This document shows positions 24,094-35,763 of a stretch of DNA of 64,000 bases, one piece after another; within the stretch, counting starts at the first letter, position 1, and each line of letters starts with the position of its first letter. A program made the translations under genes and the position numbers. The DNA is from Platerodrilus igneus (taxonomy: Eukaryota > Arthropoda > Insecta > Coleoptera > Lycidae). The notes under the pieces are model-generated. The model worked only from the letters and a program-made list of their open reading frames with translations. It did no database searches and was not told where the DNA came from. The stretch covers positions 1,470,501-1,534,500 of the forward strand of contig JARFIW010001189.1 in NCBI GenBank assembly GCA_036346225.1. Direction: 5' to 3'.

Positions 24094-24706
24094 AGGTGGT
24101 TCCGTCGCTTAGTTGATTTGCATGTCACTACTAAGACCGTTCATTTACATTTCCAATGCTCCACCCGAGGGTACTACATTGGCCGAGAGGCGAGTTTTTG
24201 TTGCCTGGAAATTTAGAATTTTGCCAAACCCTTGCCGTTCCAAGCAAGGTAGGGATCATTAACGTGCGTGACAACACTCACACACGGGACCTCCATTTAA
24301 CCTCTCATCCGAACGAGGGCGTAATTTTTATGAAAAATGCTCACCTGCCATTTTTCAAGCAGTCGGCCGTGTCGGGATTCGAACCCAGGACCTTGGGATC
24401 CGTAGTCTTACGCTTACTACATTGACCCACGGCGACGCCAACCACACTACTAAGACCACGATCTCGGGTTCAATTACAGTCACGATCCGCTTGAAAAATG
24501 TCAAGCAAGCGTTTTTCACAAAAGTACGCTCTCGTTCAGATGAGAAGTAAAATATAGGTCACGTGTGCGTCTTGTCACGGATGTTAAAGATCCCTGCTTG
24601 GAACAACAAGGGTTCGGCAAAATTTCAAATTTTCCAGGTGGAAAAACTTGCTTCCTGGCGAATGTAGTACCTTTGGGTCGAGCAATGGAAAATCTAATAT
24701 AGTGTA
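24094..24706 (+). mobile_element. SINE copy 2 (outer), split by another SINE
   Basis: The head GGTTCCGTCGCTTAGTTG begins at about 24097 and is cut at 24138. It resumes at 24445 with the B-box-like CTCGGGTTCAATTA and the family body to about 24704. Perfect 11-bp duplications flank it. It is the same family as the copies at 756-1090 and 58458-58733. Confidence 0.85.
24139..24444 (-). mobile_element. SINE copy 3 (inner), inserted into the head of copy 2
   Basis: A full-length family member in opposite orientation: B-box-like GGGTTCGAATCCC on the minus strand near 24378, body at 24160-24360. It is flanked by perfect 13-bp repeats CACTACTAAGACC (24126-24138 and 24445-24457). The duplicated bases lie inside the tRNA-like head of copy 2, so this SINE landed in an existing SINE. 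Confidence 0.88.
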
Positions 24707-24767
24707 GAAATATACTTCGATTAGAAAAAAAAAACTAATGAAAACATTTACCTTAAACAAAAGTTTG

Positions 24768-27624
24768 TGGTTTGCTACGTACCTAGACGTAGCCAGAAGA
24801 AAAGTAAATACCAGGCTAGCTATTAAACGCGAAGAGAGGGGGAATTCACCTTAATACCAAAAAAAAAACAAAGAAATTGTCACGTTACTCGTGGCAGCAC
24901 GTTGGGCGCCAAATTTATGCTACGTTGTCTCGTAGCCGTGCGTACCACAAAGATATCACAGAATGACCGGGCTCAATCGGAGATTAGGGGGGGTTGTAGA
25001 AAGCAGACTGATATATAATGTATGCGGCGGTAAGGAGTTAGTGACAATACCTGCAAGAAAATTAGTTAAGCAAACCTGAAAAAAAGAATAAGCATAGCAG
25101 CAATGAAAAGTCTAAGTTATTCAGTACTTTGTAGAATGTAAATAAAAGAAACTGTTTGGATAATCTATATAATGTTTAGTACAAAGTGAGGTAATATTGG
25201 GGAGTAGCAGAAACGTTTCCTCACACACCAATTAAACATAAATCAGACAAAATATTAACAAAAGATAAATAGGTAAGACACAATTGATATGAGTAATTCA
25301 GTAGTATCGATGGTTTTTTTTTCTTTCTTTTTTTTTTCTTAATAGCAGGCAAGTCTATTGTAAAAGGTATCAGAACGACGAAGATATAGCAAAACAACGG
25401 ATAGAAATTTAAAGTAATAACAAGTAGGAAATAGTTCAACTTACAAATAGTCCTTCAGTAACGCTTCCTTGCATTTGAAGTGTGGGATTCACGATGTCCT
25501 GCACTAGCGAAGCACTTCACCCTTAACTGTGAGGGTGTTGATGGAACTTATCACACGTTACCCTAATCACACCTACGTATTTCACTGGTGTTAGCAGCAG
25601 ACATTATCACGCGACGGAACTATGTAGCATTGATAAATTTCTTGTTAATTCTATTTCCTGAGACAATAATTTCGAAATATTTTGTAGCACTAGTTTAATT
25701 TCAACTGGGACCAAATGTATATTATTTTCATAAACATCCAAAAAGCAGTGAGAAACTTCAACCAATACCTTTGCAAACCGGTAATCTGTTATATTTCGCA
25801 AATAACGAAATTTGCGCAAGCAATGATCTGTTTTAGATTCTTTGGGGTTAGAAAATTCAGAAACTACAGTATCAACTGCATTTGGATAATCCAAAGTATG
25901 CACTACTCTGATAAAAAAAAGGACAGCAAAACTAGATCGCACACACAGTTTAAAAATTACAAGACAAAGCACCAAAAAAAAATCACAATGAGTAAAGCAC
26001 GTGTATCACTAAAGTAAGTCCGTCAAATTGTTCTTACAACCGCACTTGTCTCAATCAAAACACGTTACATATAAAGCCTACTTTCTTCAAATGTAATCAG
26101 AACTACACTGCCACAGTTAATATACAACTTTTATTTCACAAGAAAACAACTAAAATCGCGCCGCGCTTGTTCATGAACAATTCGAAATTGATTCCGCATT
26201 AATTCTCACTATTGCCAAAGCAAAAGAAACAGTATTTTTAACGTAATTAATATATAGGAATCAAGAACAAAACACAACTCCTCCTCTGTTTATTTCAACT
26301 CGTTGCTATTACAACCTCTTATCGTCTCTTATCTAGACTTGTATATCCACATAAGCAACAAAATTTATACGAATGGCAAGACAAGAACGATGCAATCCAC
26401 TCAATATAATACGACGCATTCGCCAACGGGTTAATAAATATAAAATATAGAAATAGTAATTGCAGAAAGGTATTTACTAATTGAGAAAAAGCGTAAAATG
26501 TAAAACTATTAAAATGCCCGTTACAAAATAAAGCACAAAAGAAAATTTAAGTACATATAAATAAATAAATAGAGGATTCTGTACACACACAAATTAAAAA
26601 AACAAACTAAGCATTATTATTTCAAAGCAAACAATTATATTTTACGGACAATTCAGGAATTAAGATACAGTAAATAAAACTAATCAGTATTGAAAATGAG
26701 TATGTGGGAACTTTCGTTGAACGTTTTTAAATTGTACATAATACCATTTTGTAAGATAAACTAATCAATAAAGCGAATAAACAAGCATGTTTAAAAATAG
26801 TACCTCGCACCTGTAGAGCGATAATATCGAATCGCAGAAACCAACAATAATCTTATAGTGTCATGTTTTTTAATCACGTGATTGCACGAAACGTTAATAC
26901 GGAATACGGAATACGGAAGTCGCATACCTGTATGTATCCTGATACTTAGTTCGTAAGCCGTCAGGGTTGAGTCAGCATACATTTACTCTGCTACCATAAT
27001 TGCAGCAGCAGTATAACGAAAGAAGTTGTTTTACATAACAAAAAAAACCCATTTGGCCTCAAGCTAAAAAAAAAGCGAATACACGCAGAACACCTTCTAG
27101 TTGTTGAACAGAAAGACGTGCATTCCTTTTTGAAATACAGTGACGAATAAAATGTAGAAAACCCTTCGACGCACAAGCTGCAGAATCAAACTCAACAATG
27201 GTTCAAACAACACGAATTCTAACTGTCAATATCTATCTCAACAAGTCGTCACTTTTGTACCATCGAGAAAACCCATTATACGCGGTCGTAATGTTTAACA
27301 AATTGAATATTACCTAGAAACAGGATGCTATTGAAGAATTTAAGAGATTACGGGATAACTAAACCAAGGCATTTAATTTATAGACAGCGTATTTATCATT
27401 ACTTATGAATTAACGATTTTATTGAACAGTAGACATGGAACTTAGACGAACGGATAATGAATTAGCAACGGACAGGGTTATTTTAAGTTTACTAAATTAA
27501 TTTTCGTTTTCAACGCCAAAGGGATTTGAGTTGAAGAATTTAAGAATTGAAACGGAATTTATTCGAACGAGTAATGAATTAACAAGGGAAAATTCTAAAA
27601 ACAAAATTGGAACGTAACAAATTC
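24768..27624 (-). repeat. Family B copy 2, 3' LTR with an extra 1.6-kb segment
   Basis: On the minus strand the LTR starts at 27624 (TGTTACG after the purine tract CCAGGGGGGAA). It matches 20340-21330 down to about 26555 and rejoins the shared end block at about 24890-24768. Between these lies about 1.6 kb absent from the copies at 3515-4440 and 20183-21475. That segment ends in GTAGCATAAATTTGGCGCCC, an LTR end plus PBS, and resembles the LTR end of the third copy (about 60200-60330). So it is either a nested related LTR with PBS, or the other two copies lost it. Confidence 0.55.
25607..25975 (-). CDS. Unassigned small frame inside the extra LTR segment
   Basis: 122 codons. The first 30 or so residues are hydrophobic (signal-peptide-like), followed by a mixed helical region with Cys at about residues 53 and 77. 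I recognise no family. It lies in repeat DNA with no conserved partner copy elsewhere in the window, so it may be chance or a piece of another retroelement. Confidence 0.2.
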   Translation of the reverse strand: MVLCLVIFKLCVRSSFAVLFFIRVVHTLDYPNAVDTVVSEFSNPKESKTDHCLRKFRYLRNITDYRFAKVLVEVSHCFLDVYENNIHLVPVEIKLVLQNISKLLSQEIELTRNLSMLHSSVA

Positions 27625-29090
27625 CCCCCTGGCAAAATTAACAGATGGGAGTAGGAAAACAAAAGGACGGGAATGGGCAGGACCAAAACAAACCCAAAGA
27701 GAAAAAAAGAAAAAAAAACAAAGAGAAAAAGAAACAAAACCCCAAACAAAAAATTTTCTTAAGAACTAAAAGAAAACTCGTTACAAAAACGAAACACAAT
27801 AGACAACGAAAAAAGGAAAAACCCAAATATAATAAAAAAAAGAATTCTTGTCCGACTCGAAGGACCAATAATAGAAAAAGACGAAAAAAGAAGGACGGAA
27901 AAGAAGCAAGCAACGAGGACTAAGATGGAACGGCCGCAGCACTGCGGAGTCGTCAAAGGACGGATGTTTCGCAAGAGAGAAACAGAAAAAGTTATCAACC
28001 TCAGAAGAAGAAACGGAACAAGAAAGAAAACCAACAGTGCCGACCAACGCAGGACCCAAAGGTCAAGCCTCAAGTAAATAAAGGGACAACGAGGGAGAAC
28101 GAGAGGAAGAGAGGAGGAACGCTGGTAAAAGGAAACGATGTACTCCACTGTGGTTGCCAAAACCAAAGAACCGAAGAAAAGAGAGACTAACTAGTCCTAA
28201 AGTCGACTAAGTCGTGATTTCCAAAGAACAAGACAGACTAGTAAGCACCTACCACAGGAGTGGATGGACGAAACACAATCGGTAGGAAGACCAACAGCAA
28301 AGAAGGCCAGCAAAAGGATAGGGAAAGGAGAATGGAACAAAAGGAGGGAGAAAAAAGGGGGAAAACCAAAAAGAATAACACCAACACCAAGTACAAAACC
28401 CAAAAAAACTAAAACCGTACAAAAGAAAATAAAACAAAATCCAGTGTAATTAAGTATGAGTAGGTGTGTGCGTGTGTGTGTGTGCGTGTGTGGGGTGTGG
28501 GGGTGTAAGAAGTGCGTGTGTGTGTGTGTTGTGCGTGTATAAAGTGTGCGTGTGTGTATGTATTTGATCGCTGTAGTCGCCTCTTATAACAGGCAGGTCG
28601 TATCATGGGACTATTCTATTCCCGGACCCACACGGGTGAAAGAAAAAAAAGAAAAGAACAAAAGAAAGGAGAACCAAAAAAAATGTGTGGGTGTATGAAG
28701 TGTGTGCGTTTATGGAATGTGAGTATGAAATGTTTATGTGTATTTGTTGGACCGCTGTAGTCGCCACTTACGGCAGGAAGGTCGTACCATGAAGCTATTC
28801 TATTCCCGGACCAACACGAGTGAAAGAAAAAGCAAGAAAACGAAAGACAACCCCGTAAAACACGGAAGTAAAACGAAATCGTAATGTCCAAAAATCATGT
28901 CCGAAGGAGAGCAAAGTTGTCATAATCTGGGTCATGAGGACTAGGTATTAGGCTTACGGCGTTTACGCCGCCAGAAGGAAAACAGAGCGAGATGGGGGGG
29001 CATTAAGATTGTCCGGATAGGCAGGTTTCAGATCTTTAACGTGCCAAATGGACTTGTGACAGGACGGATCAGAAAGTTCGAAGGTCCAGA
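27625..29090 (-). other. Family B copy 2, 3' non-coding region
   Basis: An inverted counterpart of 19070-20182. It contains the polypurine tract (27625-27645, minus), long purine-rich runs, a GT-rich stretch (28460-28560), and a direct repeat of about 185 bases: the blocks around 28565-28645 and 28750-28832 both carry CGCTGTAGTCGCC, CTATTCTATTCCCGGACC and GTGAAAGAAAAA. Copy 1 has one such unit, so a duplication occurred in copy 2 or a loss in copy 1. The Lys-rich frames here are by-products of purine-rich sequence. Confidence 0.6.
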
Positions 29091-30825
29091 GAGAAACTAC
29101 TTTACAAATGGGAAAAAAACCAATGAATCTAGGCGCAAGTTTGACGTTAAACTGACGGGAAGCGTCGGACAGAGCGAAATTACGGCTCCAAACATGTAGT
29201 TTATTTCGGACAACTGTCCAAAATAATCGCCGGAAAGGATATGCTCACGACCAAATAGAGCGAAAAACGGAGTGCAGCCTATGATCTCGTGTTTAGAGAT
29301 GCGGATTGTACAAGGACTTTTTGGGAGGTTCAAATCCCAATGACGTTGGTGGTCGTACACATAGGAAGCAATCATGGCTTTGAGGACTCGGTTAACACGT
29401 TCAGCAGGATTGGCTTGGGGATGGTAGCGAGCGGTGAAAAGGATTTTGACGTGATAACGGGCACACAAGGAAGCACACTGATGGCTACGTAATTGGACAC
29501 ATCTGTGATAAGGTATCGCGCGACACTGAAAATAAGGAAAACTTAATCTTCGAGGACTTTGGTGACGGATTGTGCAGTGGCTGTACGTAAAGGAAAGAAA
29601 AGAGAAAACTTAATACAGTAATCAGCCACCACAAGAATATAAGAATAGCCACGAGTGGACCGAGGAAACGGACCTACTATGTCGCAGGAAAGGACTTACC
29701 AGGGATAGGATGGTTTGGCCCTAGGAGCGAATAAATCAGGAGGTGGTAACTGTTCAATTTTGTAAGCCGCTCAACTCGGGCAACCTCGGATGTAACGAGC
29801 GACGTCAGCTCTGGGACAGGGCCAGTAATATTTTTGAAGGAGACGAGCAGATGTTTTGGTCACGCCATAATGACCGGAAGTAGGAGGATCGTGATGGAGA
29901 GATATCAGATTTTTACCCTGTTCAGAAGGTACGATGATCTTCCAATTGTCCAGAGAATCGGCAGCAATAGAAGTTTTGTGACGATGGAAGTCCACTACTG
30001 ACCAGAAACGAAAACGTGTACCGGCGTTAGAAACTTTTCGGAGCATGGCGTTGTACCAAGATCCGGAATAGGAAGAGAGACTTTGAGAGAGGTGACTATG
30101 GAAATAGAAATTGGTTCAAGGACCGGAACAGAACACCAAAAGGCATCTTTGCCCTTACGGTGAATAATGGCAAAGTCATATTGCTGGAGGCGGAGGAACC
30201 AACGGGCTAAGCGACCGGAAGGATTTTGGAGTTTATTAAGCTAAAGGAGGAAGTGGTGATCAGTGATTACTGAAAAATGGGAACCCTCGATGTAAGAACG
30301 AAACTTCTTAATCGCCCACATCACCGCCAGACACTCCTTCTCAGTAACAGAGTAGTTGCGCTCAGGCTTGGTGAGCGACCAATTGATATAGCTTACGACG
30401 TTCTCGCCGTCGGGATAGGGTTGGTTAAGGATGGCACCCAAACCAAAGTGAGAGCCGTTAGTTCGGATGGTTAAGGGTAAGGTAAAGTCAGGACAGGAAA
30501 GGATGGGGGCAGAAATTAGGTGTTGTTTAAGGAAAAGGTAGGCAGATTGATAATCGGGGGTCCAAAAGAACGGGGTGTTTTTGTGGGTCAAGTTAAAAAG
30601 TGGAGCTGTGAGGGTGGCAAAATTCGGGATGAAACGACGGTACCAACTGGCCATGCCAATCGGTTGACGGACTGCGGTAACAGTGGAGGGAGGAGGGATC
30701 TTAAGGATTGCAGAAACTTTATCGAGATCAACAAGGAGACCATCCCGGTTAACGATGTAACCAAGATAACGGAGCTCGGGAAGGCAGAAATGACTAAATA
30801 ATTTAACCTTAGGATTGACTGAAAT
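29091..30825 (-). pseudogene. Family B copy 2 pol: RT thumb, RNase H, integrase
   Basis: Right to left: ELRYLGYIVNRDGL (about 30770) and MASWYRRFIPNFATLTAPL, the RT-thumb blocks of Ty3/Gypsy; RNase H with TNGSHFGLGAIL (30500-30465; the usual TDAS catalytic Asp is Asn) and ERNYSVTEKECLAVMWAIKKF; an integrase zinc-binding region with HHDPPTSGHYG (about 29890) and ending at a Cys pair; and the third catalytic block YHPQANPAERVNRVLKAMI (about 29425), which contains the Glu. The first two integrase catalytic Asp blocks are in decayed sequence (29480-29770). The frame is broken by several stops. The RT palm is lost: similarity stops at about 30825, where env-like sequence on the other strand begins. 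Confidence 0.82.
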
Positions 30826-30834
30826 CATTATTTT

Positions 30835-31792
30835 AGAAAAAGCATTTTCTCTTTCGAGTATCATTGACAGTTTAACAACTCACACTCAATACAGAATTTG
30901 ATTAATAATTTAGAGCTAGCAATATCATTTGCGTGTTTCATTACTCTGCTCAGTTCAGCAATTGAATCAGATCAACTAAATGGAATTATAGCAAAATTAG
31001 ACAAGATGTTAGAGAATGACCAAATACCGTACTTACAAAATTTTCTTAATTGCTACTTCTTATTTTCTACGCGATTATCAATCCGTGATAGTTTGATATT
31101 TTTTAATTCATACTCTAGTCATATCCGCACAATTTAAATACCTCCAACTATATCCAATACTTATTTTCAATTTAATCATAAATCCTGAGCAACTTTATTT
31201 ATTAATCAATGATGGAGATTACTGGACCACTACTGAGAGATGTCCAGAAATAGAAACCTTTTACTATAGTCAGCAGTTTAACTTGCACAAAAATCAACCC
31301 TGCATGCAAAATTAGTGAAAACCGGAGAAAACACATGCCAAACCACTCCAATTCAATTCTTGGAGTCTATAATAATACAAGTAAACGCTAAAGACATTCT
31401 AGTAGTCCCTGCAAAATTTATTATTATGCAATCACAATGTTTTAACAAAGGCCTTTTTGAAGTCAAAACAACTAGTTTTGTCTCAATAGAAAAATGCCCC
31501 ATGAAAATAAATGGAAAAATATTTTTTACTGAAAACACCATGCATGAAGAATTCTTCGACCAATTACCTAAATTCAATACGACGTTTGAAGAAACACAAG
31601 CAAGTCACCATCGTCTTCAATTGCAAGAAGTTGACAATGAGGAGATAAAACATCTAAAAATAATGGCAGAAAATCTACAATATACACCTTGAAGATCCTA
31701 TAAAGCTTCGCTTTCTTGGATCAACACATCATTTTTAGTAATTTTAATTTCTAGCAGTATTTCTATTCTAATTTATATTAAACCTAGACTTA
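30835..31792 (+). pseudogene. Errantivirus-like env (baculovirus F-like) fragment
   Basis: Three frame segments read as the C-terminal half of an insect retroelement envelope. There is a helical ectodomain part (HTQY and NNLELAISFA near 30885-30930), a Cys-bearing part with YWTTTERCPEIETFYY (about 31222-31270), and the open frame 31315-31692 with QVNAKDILVVPAKF, SQCFNKGLFEV and ISEE-type acidic end. The frame then passes a Pro-Arg step into a hydrophobic segment of about 20 residues (31720-31780), a likely transmembrane anchor, and a short tail. Such proteins mediate membrane fusion in insect endogenous retroviruses. It is broken by frameshifts near 30895 and 31310 and lacks its N-terminal half, so it is a relic. 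pol of the same element is not adjacent. Confidence 0.65.
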
Positions 31793-31857
31793 GGGTATAA
31801 TTAGCTTTAACTTCAAAAATAGAGATACCTCTATTTTCTAAATTAGCTAGGGAGGAC

Positions 31858-32140
31858 TGATATTATTCAGATCCGGGTTGTATACATAAAAACTATATTT
31901 TCATTGATATAATCTCATTATTACTAATCACAAGTAAATAGGGAAAAGGTTCGAATGTACCAATCACTTTGACTTTTACCCAGATAAATATGTATAAAAG
32001 CAGATACTAAACAATAACAATCAACTAGGCATTGCTGAACGTTATAGCTGAAATACTGAACTATAGTTATAATAATAGTTATACGAATTGTAATTTGAGG
32101 TTTGTAAACTCCATGATTTTATAGGAGCTGTAACTGACCT
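31858..32140 (+). repeat. Putative LTR start downstream of env
   Basis: After the env tail comes a purine-rich stretch AGCTAGGGAGGA and then CTGATATTATTCAG. A TATA-like TATGTATAAAAGCAG lies at about 31990. That is the layout expected of a PPT followed by a 3' LTR with U3 promoter. There is no second copy in the window to confirm it, and the right edge is arbitrary. Confidence 0.3.
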
Positions 32141-32373
32141 TGGCAGCTCCGAAGTAGTAGCTGTGACAAATATGCGTGATTTTTCGGAGCAGGTCTTTGA
32201 ATAATCTGTAATGTATTTATCGCTTTGAAACGCTCATTTACCGTTGCTATAATCACGTCCCGTCATTTCTGGAATGAGCAGTATTGTGTGGATCTGCTAA
32301 AGGCGATGCATGAGGATGGGATTCCCGGTAAAAGCTGCAGTGCACGCAGGCATCACATGTACATGCACAGTAC

Positions 32374-32916
32374 TGTAACGGGCTACTATTAACGCGTTTC
32401 ACCAATTTAAAACAAGTAATAACAAAAGTCTTTATTACTCATTATTCACAAGACTAATTAACAGTATATGCCTTATTTATAGATGTTTTCAGTCCAATTA
32501 ACAATGAAGCACTATCACACTAATGCTATTTACAAGCACTAATATCTTCTTAAACTAAATCCTTAACCATAAGTATTCTTAGCAACACTAAGCACTACTA
32601 TAATTTATTTATTACATTTTTGTCTATTTATGTATTCTACAAGCTGGCGGTATAATATACATGTTCACATAGCTCAAATTTATATTTACTGTAGGACTTT
32701 CAAAATGTAATGAGCAACTAACTATACAGGAGATGATTTATATACGACATTTAGATATAGACTAACTCTATACTTTATTAGCGGTCTTATTTATACCCTG
32801 AATTAAATAAATGATTCATACTCTGGTATGTGCTCGAACATTTTCGATTCCTAAAAAATGTTCATGGGTTATAAAGCTTGTGTGATGGACGGGTTGCCTA
32901 ATAGTAGTTCGTGACA
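32374..32916 (-). repeat. Probable solo LTR, 543 bp
   Basis: Starts TGTAACGGGC and ends GTTCGTGACA (TG to CA), with near-identical 4-bp flanks GTAC (32370-32373) and GTAT (32917-32920). On the minus strand a TATA-like GGTATAAATAAG lies at about 32800, so I give minus orientation. No internal region accompanies it. It lies in what should be the 5' part of the hAT element. Confidence 0.4.
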
Positions 32917-33129
32917 GTATTATATTGGTAGCATAGATTACTAGGGGTCGTTTCGTTAGTCACGTTTATTGTTGGATAAGATTTTTATATATTGTCCCAG
33001 TTTGTGAATTAGTTCAATATTAATTGTAGTTGTACCTTGTAGTTAATTTTGGCTATATTGATTATTTCATAGTTTCTACGCATTTTTTCAAAGTAGTATT
33101 AGGAAACTATGTCCACAAGAAATAAAAAA

Positions 33130-34219
33130 TCAATATTATAGATTTTTACGAGGTGACTTCGAATCAAAAAGCAACTTGTATGTTCTGTAAACAAATGATT
33201 AGTTACAAAACTTCCACCAGCAATTTAAAGCGGCATTTGGAAAGGAAGCATCCTTTAGTACAAATTGCATCAGATTTACTGCCAAATCAACAAACAGGAA
33301 CAAGTAAAAATCCACACATAGAAAAAGAACTACAAACTAAAAAGGATACTAAATTATTAGAATCTTCAACCAGCAGTATTATTCCCTCACAGTCCGTACC
33401 AAAACAATTAGTAACTAAAATGAAACTACTTATAAAACAGTAAAACAAACAACGTTGACATATGCAGAAAACTATACCATTACAAGAGATAACTAAACTT
33501 AATAATTCTCGAATGGATTTATTTATTAAAGAATTTCAACCGTTTAGTGTAGTAGAGGACGAAGAATTTCGAAATTTTATAAAGTGTTTAGACCCAGCTT
33601 TCGAACTTCCCAATAAGAAAACAATAACACATTCATTGTTACCAGCATTATATGATAAAACCATTAGCAATGTCCAAGAAGAAGTAAAGACAATTAAATC
33701 TGTTACAGTGACCACAGATTGTTGAACTTCTATGAATATGGAGAGCAACATGGCCATTACAGTTCACTATATAAATGAAAATTTTGATATGAAATCTATT
33801 TTGTTAGATTGTATTCATTTCCCACAATCTCGCACTAGTGAAGATTTAGCCACAGATTTAAAAAAAAAGTTATGACCGCTTGGGGATTAGAGAGCAAAAT
33901 TTTACTAGCAATTTCAGATAATGCTACCAATATTAAGAAGGCCATAAAAGATGTTTAAAGTTTTAAAGTGGAGATTTTTTGGTTGCTATGCCTACACATT
34001 AAATGTATTAGCACAAGATTCTTTACCGGTCATTGACGATTTGATCCAGAAATTAAGAAAACTTATTTTTCACTTTAAACGCAGCACTACTGCTACAGTC
34101 AAATTATTAGAAGCTCAGAAGCAGCAAGGCAGCGCGATATCAAAAAAGTTATTACAAGATGTACCGACACGCTGGAATTCGTCCTTTTACATGATAAAAC
34201 GATTACTCGAGTTAGAAGA
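33130..34219 (+). pseudogene. hAT transposase, N-terminal and middle part
   Basis: Begins with a BED zinc finger: CMFC at about 33177-33188 and HLERKH at 33235-33252, with the NLKRHLERKH signature. The frame from 33462 carries MDLFIKEFQPFSVVEDEEF, the block typical of ZBED-type hAT transposases, then PNKKTITHSLLPALYD and TVTTDC where a catalytic Asp region begins (33710-33722). Next come DNATNIKKA (about 33915), then CYAYTLNVLAQDS and LLQDVPTRWNSSFYMIKRLLELE (34150-34217), the conserved C(H)-region and RW motif. Stops at 33442, 33723 and about 33875, plus frame changes, make it non-functional. It stops at 34219 because the large element follows; the C-terminal part is at 56461. Confidence 0.85.
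34212..34219. repeat. Left target duplication TTAGAAGA of the 22-kb element
   Basis: Identical to 56461-56468. The eight bases belong to the hAT coding sequence, whose reading resumes in frame after the right copy. Confidence 0.93.
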
Positions 34220-34295
34220 GTAGGAGGAATACAGGCTTTCTGTGACCACATTTCCTCCCAAATCCCACATTTTCTCCCACATTTACATGTAAATC

Positions 34296-34690
34296 CCCAT
34301 AAGGAGGAAATGTGGTGGAGGGACTCCTAGGAGGAAATGCGGAGATGTAAATCCCCATAAGGAGAAAATGTGGTGGAGGAACTCCTAGGAGGAAATGCGG
34401 AGATGTAAATCCCCATAAGGAGGAAATGTGGTGGAGGAACTCCTAGGAGGAAATGCGGAGATGTAAATTCCCATAAGGAGGAAATGTGGTGGAGGGACTT
34501 CTAGGAGGAAATGCGGAGATGTAAATCCCCATAAGGAGGAAATGTGGTGGAGGAACTCCTAGGAGGAAATGCGGAGATGTAAATCCCCATAAGGGGGAAA
34601 TGTGGTGGAGGAACTCCTAGGAGGAAATGCGGAGATGTAAATTCCCATGAGGAGGAAATGTGGTGGAAGGACTCCTAGGAGGAAATATGG
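34296..34690 (+). repeat. Subterminal tandem array, 58-bp unit, about 6.8 copies
   Basis: Each unit carries CCCCATAAGGAGGAAATGTG and CTCCTAGGAGGAAATGCGG, that is, two half-units of about 29 bases built on AGGAGGAAATG. The extreme tip of the element, TAGGAGGAAT, is a version of the same motif. Inverted partner array at 56105-56395. Confidence 0.92.
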
Positions 34691-34739
34691 AGATGAATCT
34701 TAGCATCCACATTTTCACACACAATCCACATTTGATCCA

Positions 34740-35400
34740 CATTTGGCGACAGTAATAAATAACATTGTCATCTTAAATTTACAACAAAATAGTTTTCTTC
34801 GTCTAACCAATGCATCTTTCGATATAACCCTAACTTGTTTGGTATTAATTAATATTAGAATTTTCTCAGCTACCTGAATTTCTAGGAATTTTTTAGATTG
34901 CATGATCACCCAGAGAGCTACCCCAATTTTAAGATTTTCTGCATGCAGCAACTTTATGATTGTCCTTATCAACTTTTTAAAGATGTGACGCATCTTTCTA
35001 GTCTAGAATTTTACGCAGAATGCGAATCTGCAAACAGATATGCAATAGGACCACACCCTGCAAAGTTATACCCCTTTAAAGACTCTGAGTCTCTAAATTT
35101 TGCTCTTTGCTCCCAAATCTGAACCAAATAGTTTTCTTCGTCTAACCAATGCATCTTTCGAGATAACCCTATCTTGTTTGGTATCAATTAATATTAGATT
35201 TTCTCAGCTACCCGAATCTCTAAGAATTTTTTATATAGCATCATCCCACAGGGAGCTACCCCATTTTTAAGATTTATGACCGTCCATATAAATTTTTTAA
35301 CCATATGACACATCTTATTAGTCTAGAATTTTACGTAGAATCCGAATCTGCAAAGAGATTTAAAATCGGACCATCCCTTACAAAGTTACTCCTTTAAAGT
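34740..35400 (-). repeat. Subterminal unit of about 360 bases, two copies (left arm)
   Basis: Two successive copies share TAACTTGTTTGGTATTAATTAA-like, GAGCTACCCCAATTTTAAGA-like and CTAGAATTTTACGCAGAAT-like blocks. Plus-oriented copies lie at 55390-56040 and at 46480-47280. The short Ile/Lys-rich frames they open are by-products. Confidence 0.8.
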
Positions 35401-35763
35401 CTCAAACCTCTTTAAATTGCTTTGCTCATCTATAACATATGCTTTAAACAACCATTTCCCTAGAAATCTAAACCGCAAAGATTTTAGAAATGAGTTCTTT
35501 ATAAGCCATAAGTGCTTAATATTTAAAATCATTTTTTCAAACAGTAATGTGCTGTTTTCAGAATATCGGAAAAACCCATGACTTTTAAAATTTTTCTGGT
35601 TTTAACATAATTACATGCACAATGCTAAATAGTTGGAAAATACATTCATTTTACAAACTAATTGCTTTACAATTATGTGACGTATAGTGAAAGTAGCCTT
35701 TCTTTTTTATTAATTAGCGGCTATATGATTTGTAAATACAATAGATATACTGAATGTCATCCA

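Noticed and set aside
27638..28450. Lys-rich and Phe-rich overlapping frames
   Set aside because: Purine-rich 3' region of family B copy 2; low complexity explains the open frames.
34715..35122. Short Ile/Lys-rich frames on both strands
   Set aside because: They belong to the repeated subterminal unit and change frame between copies.
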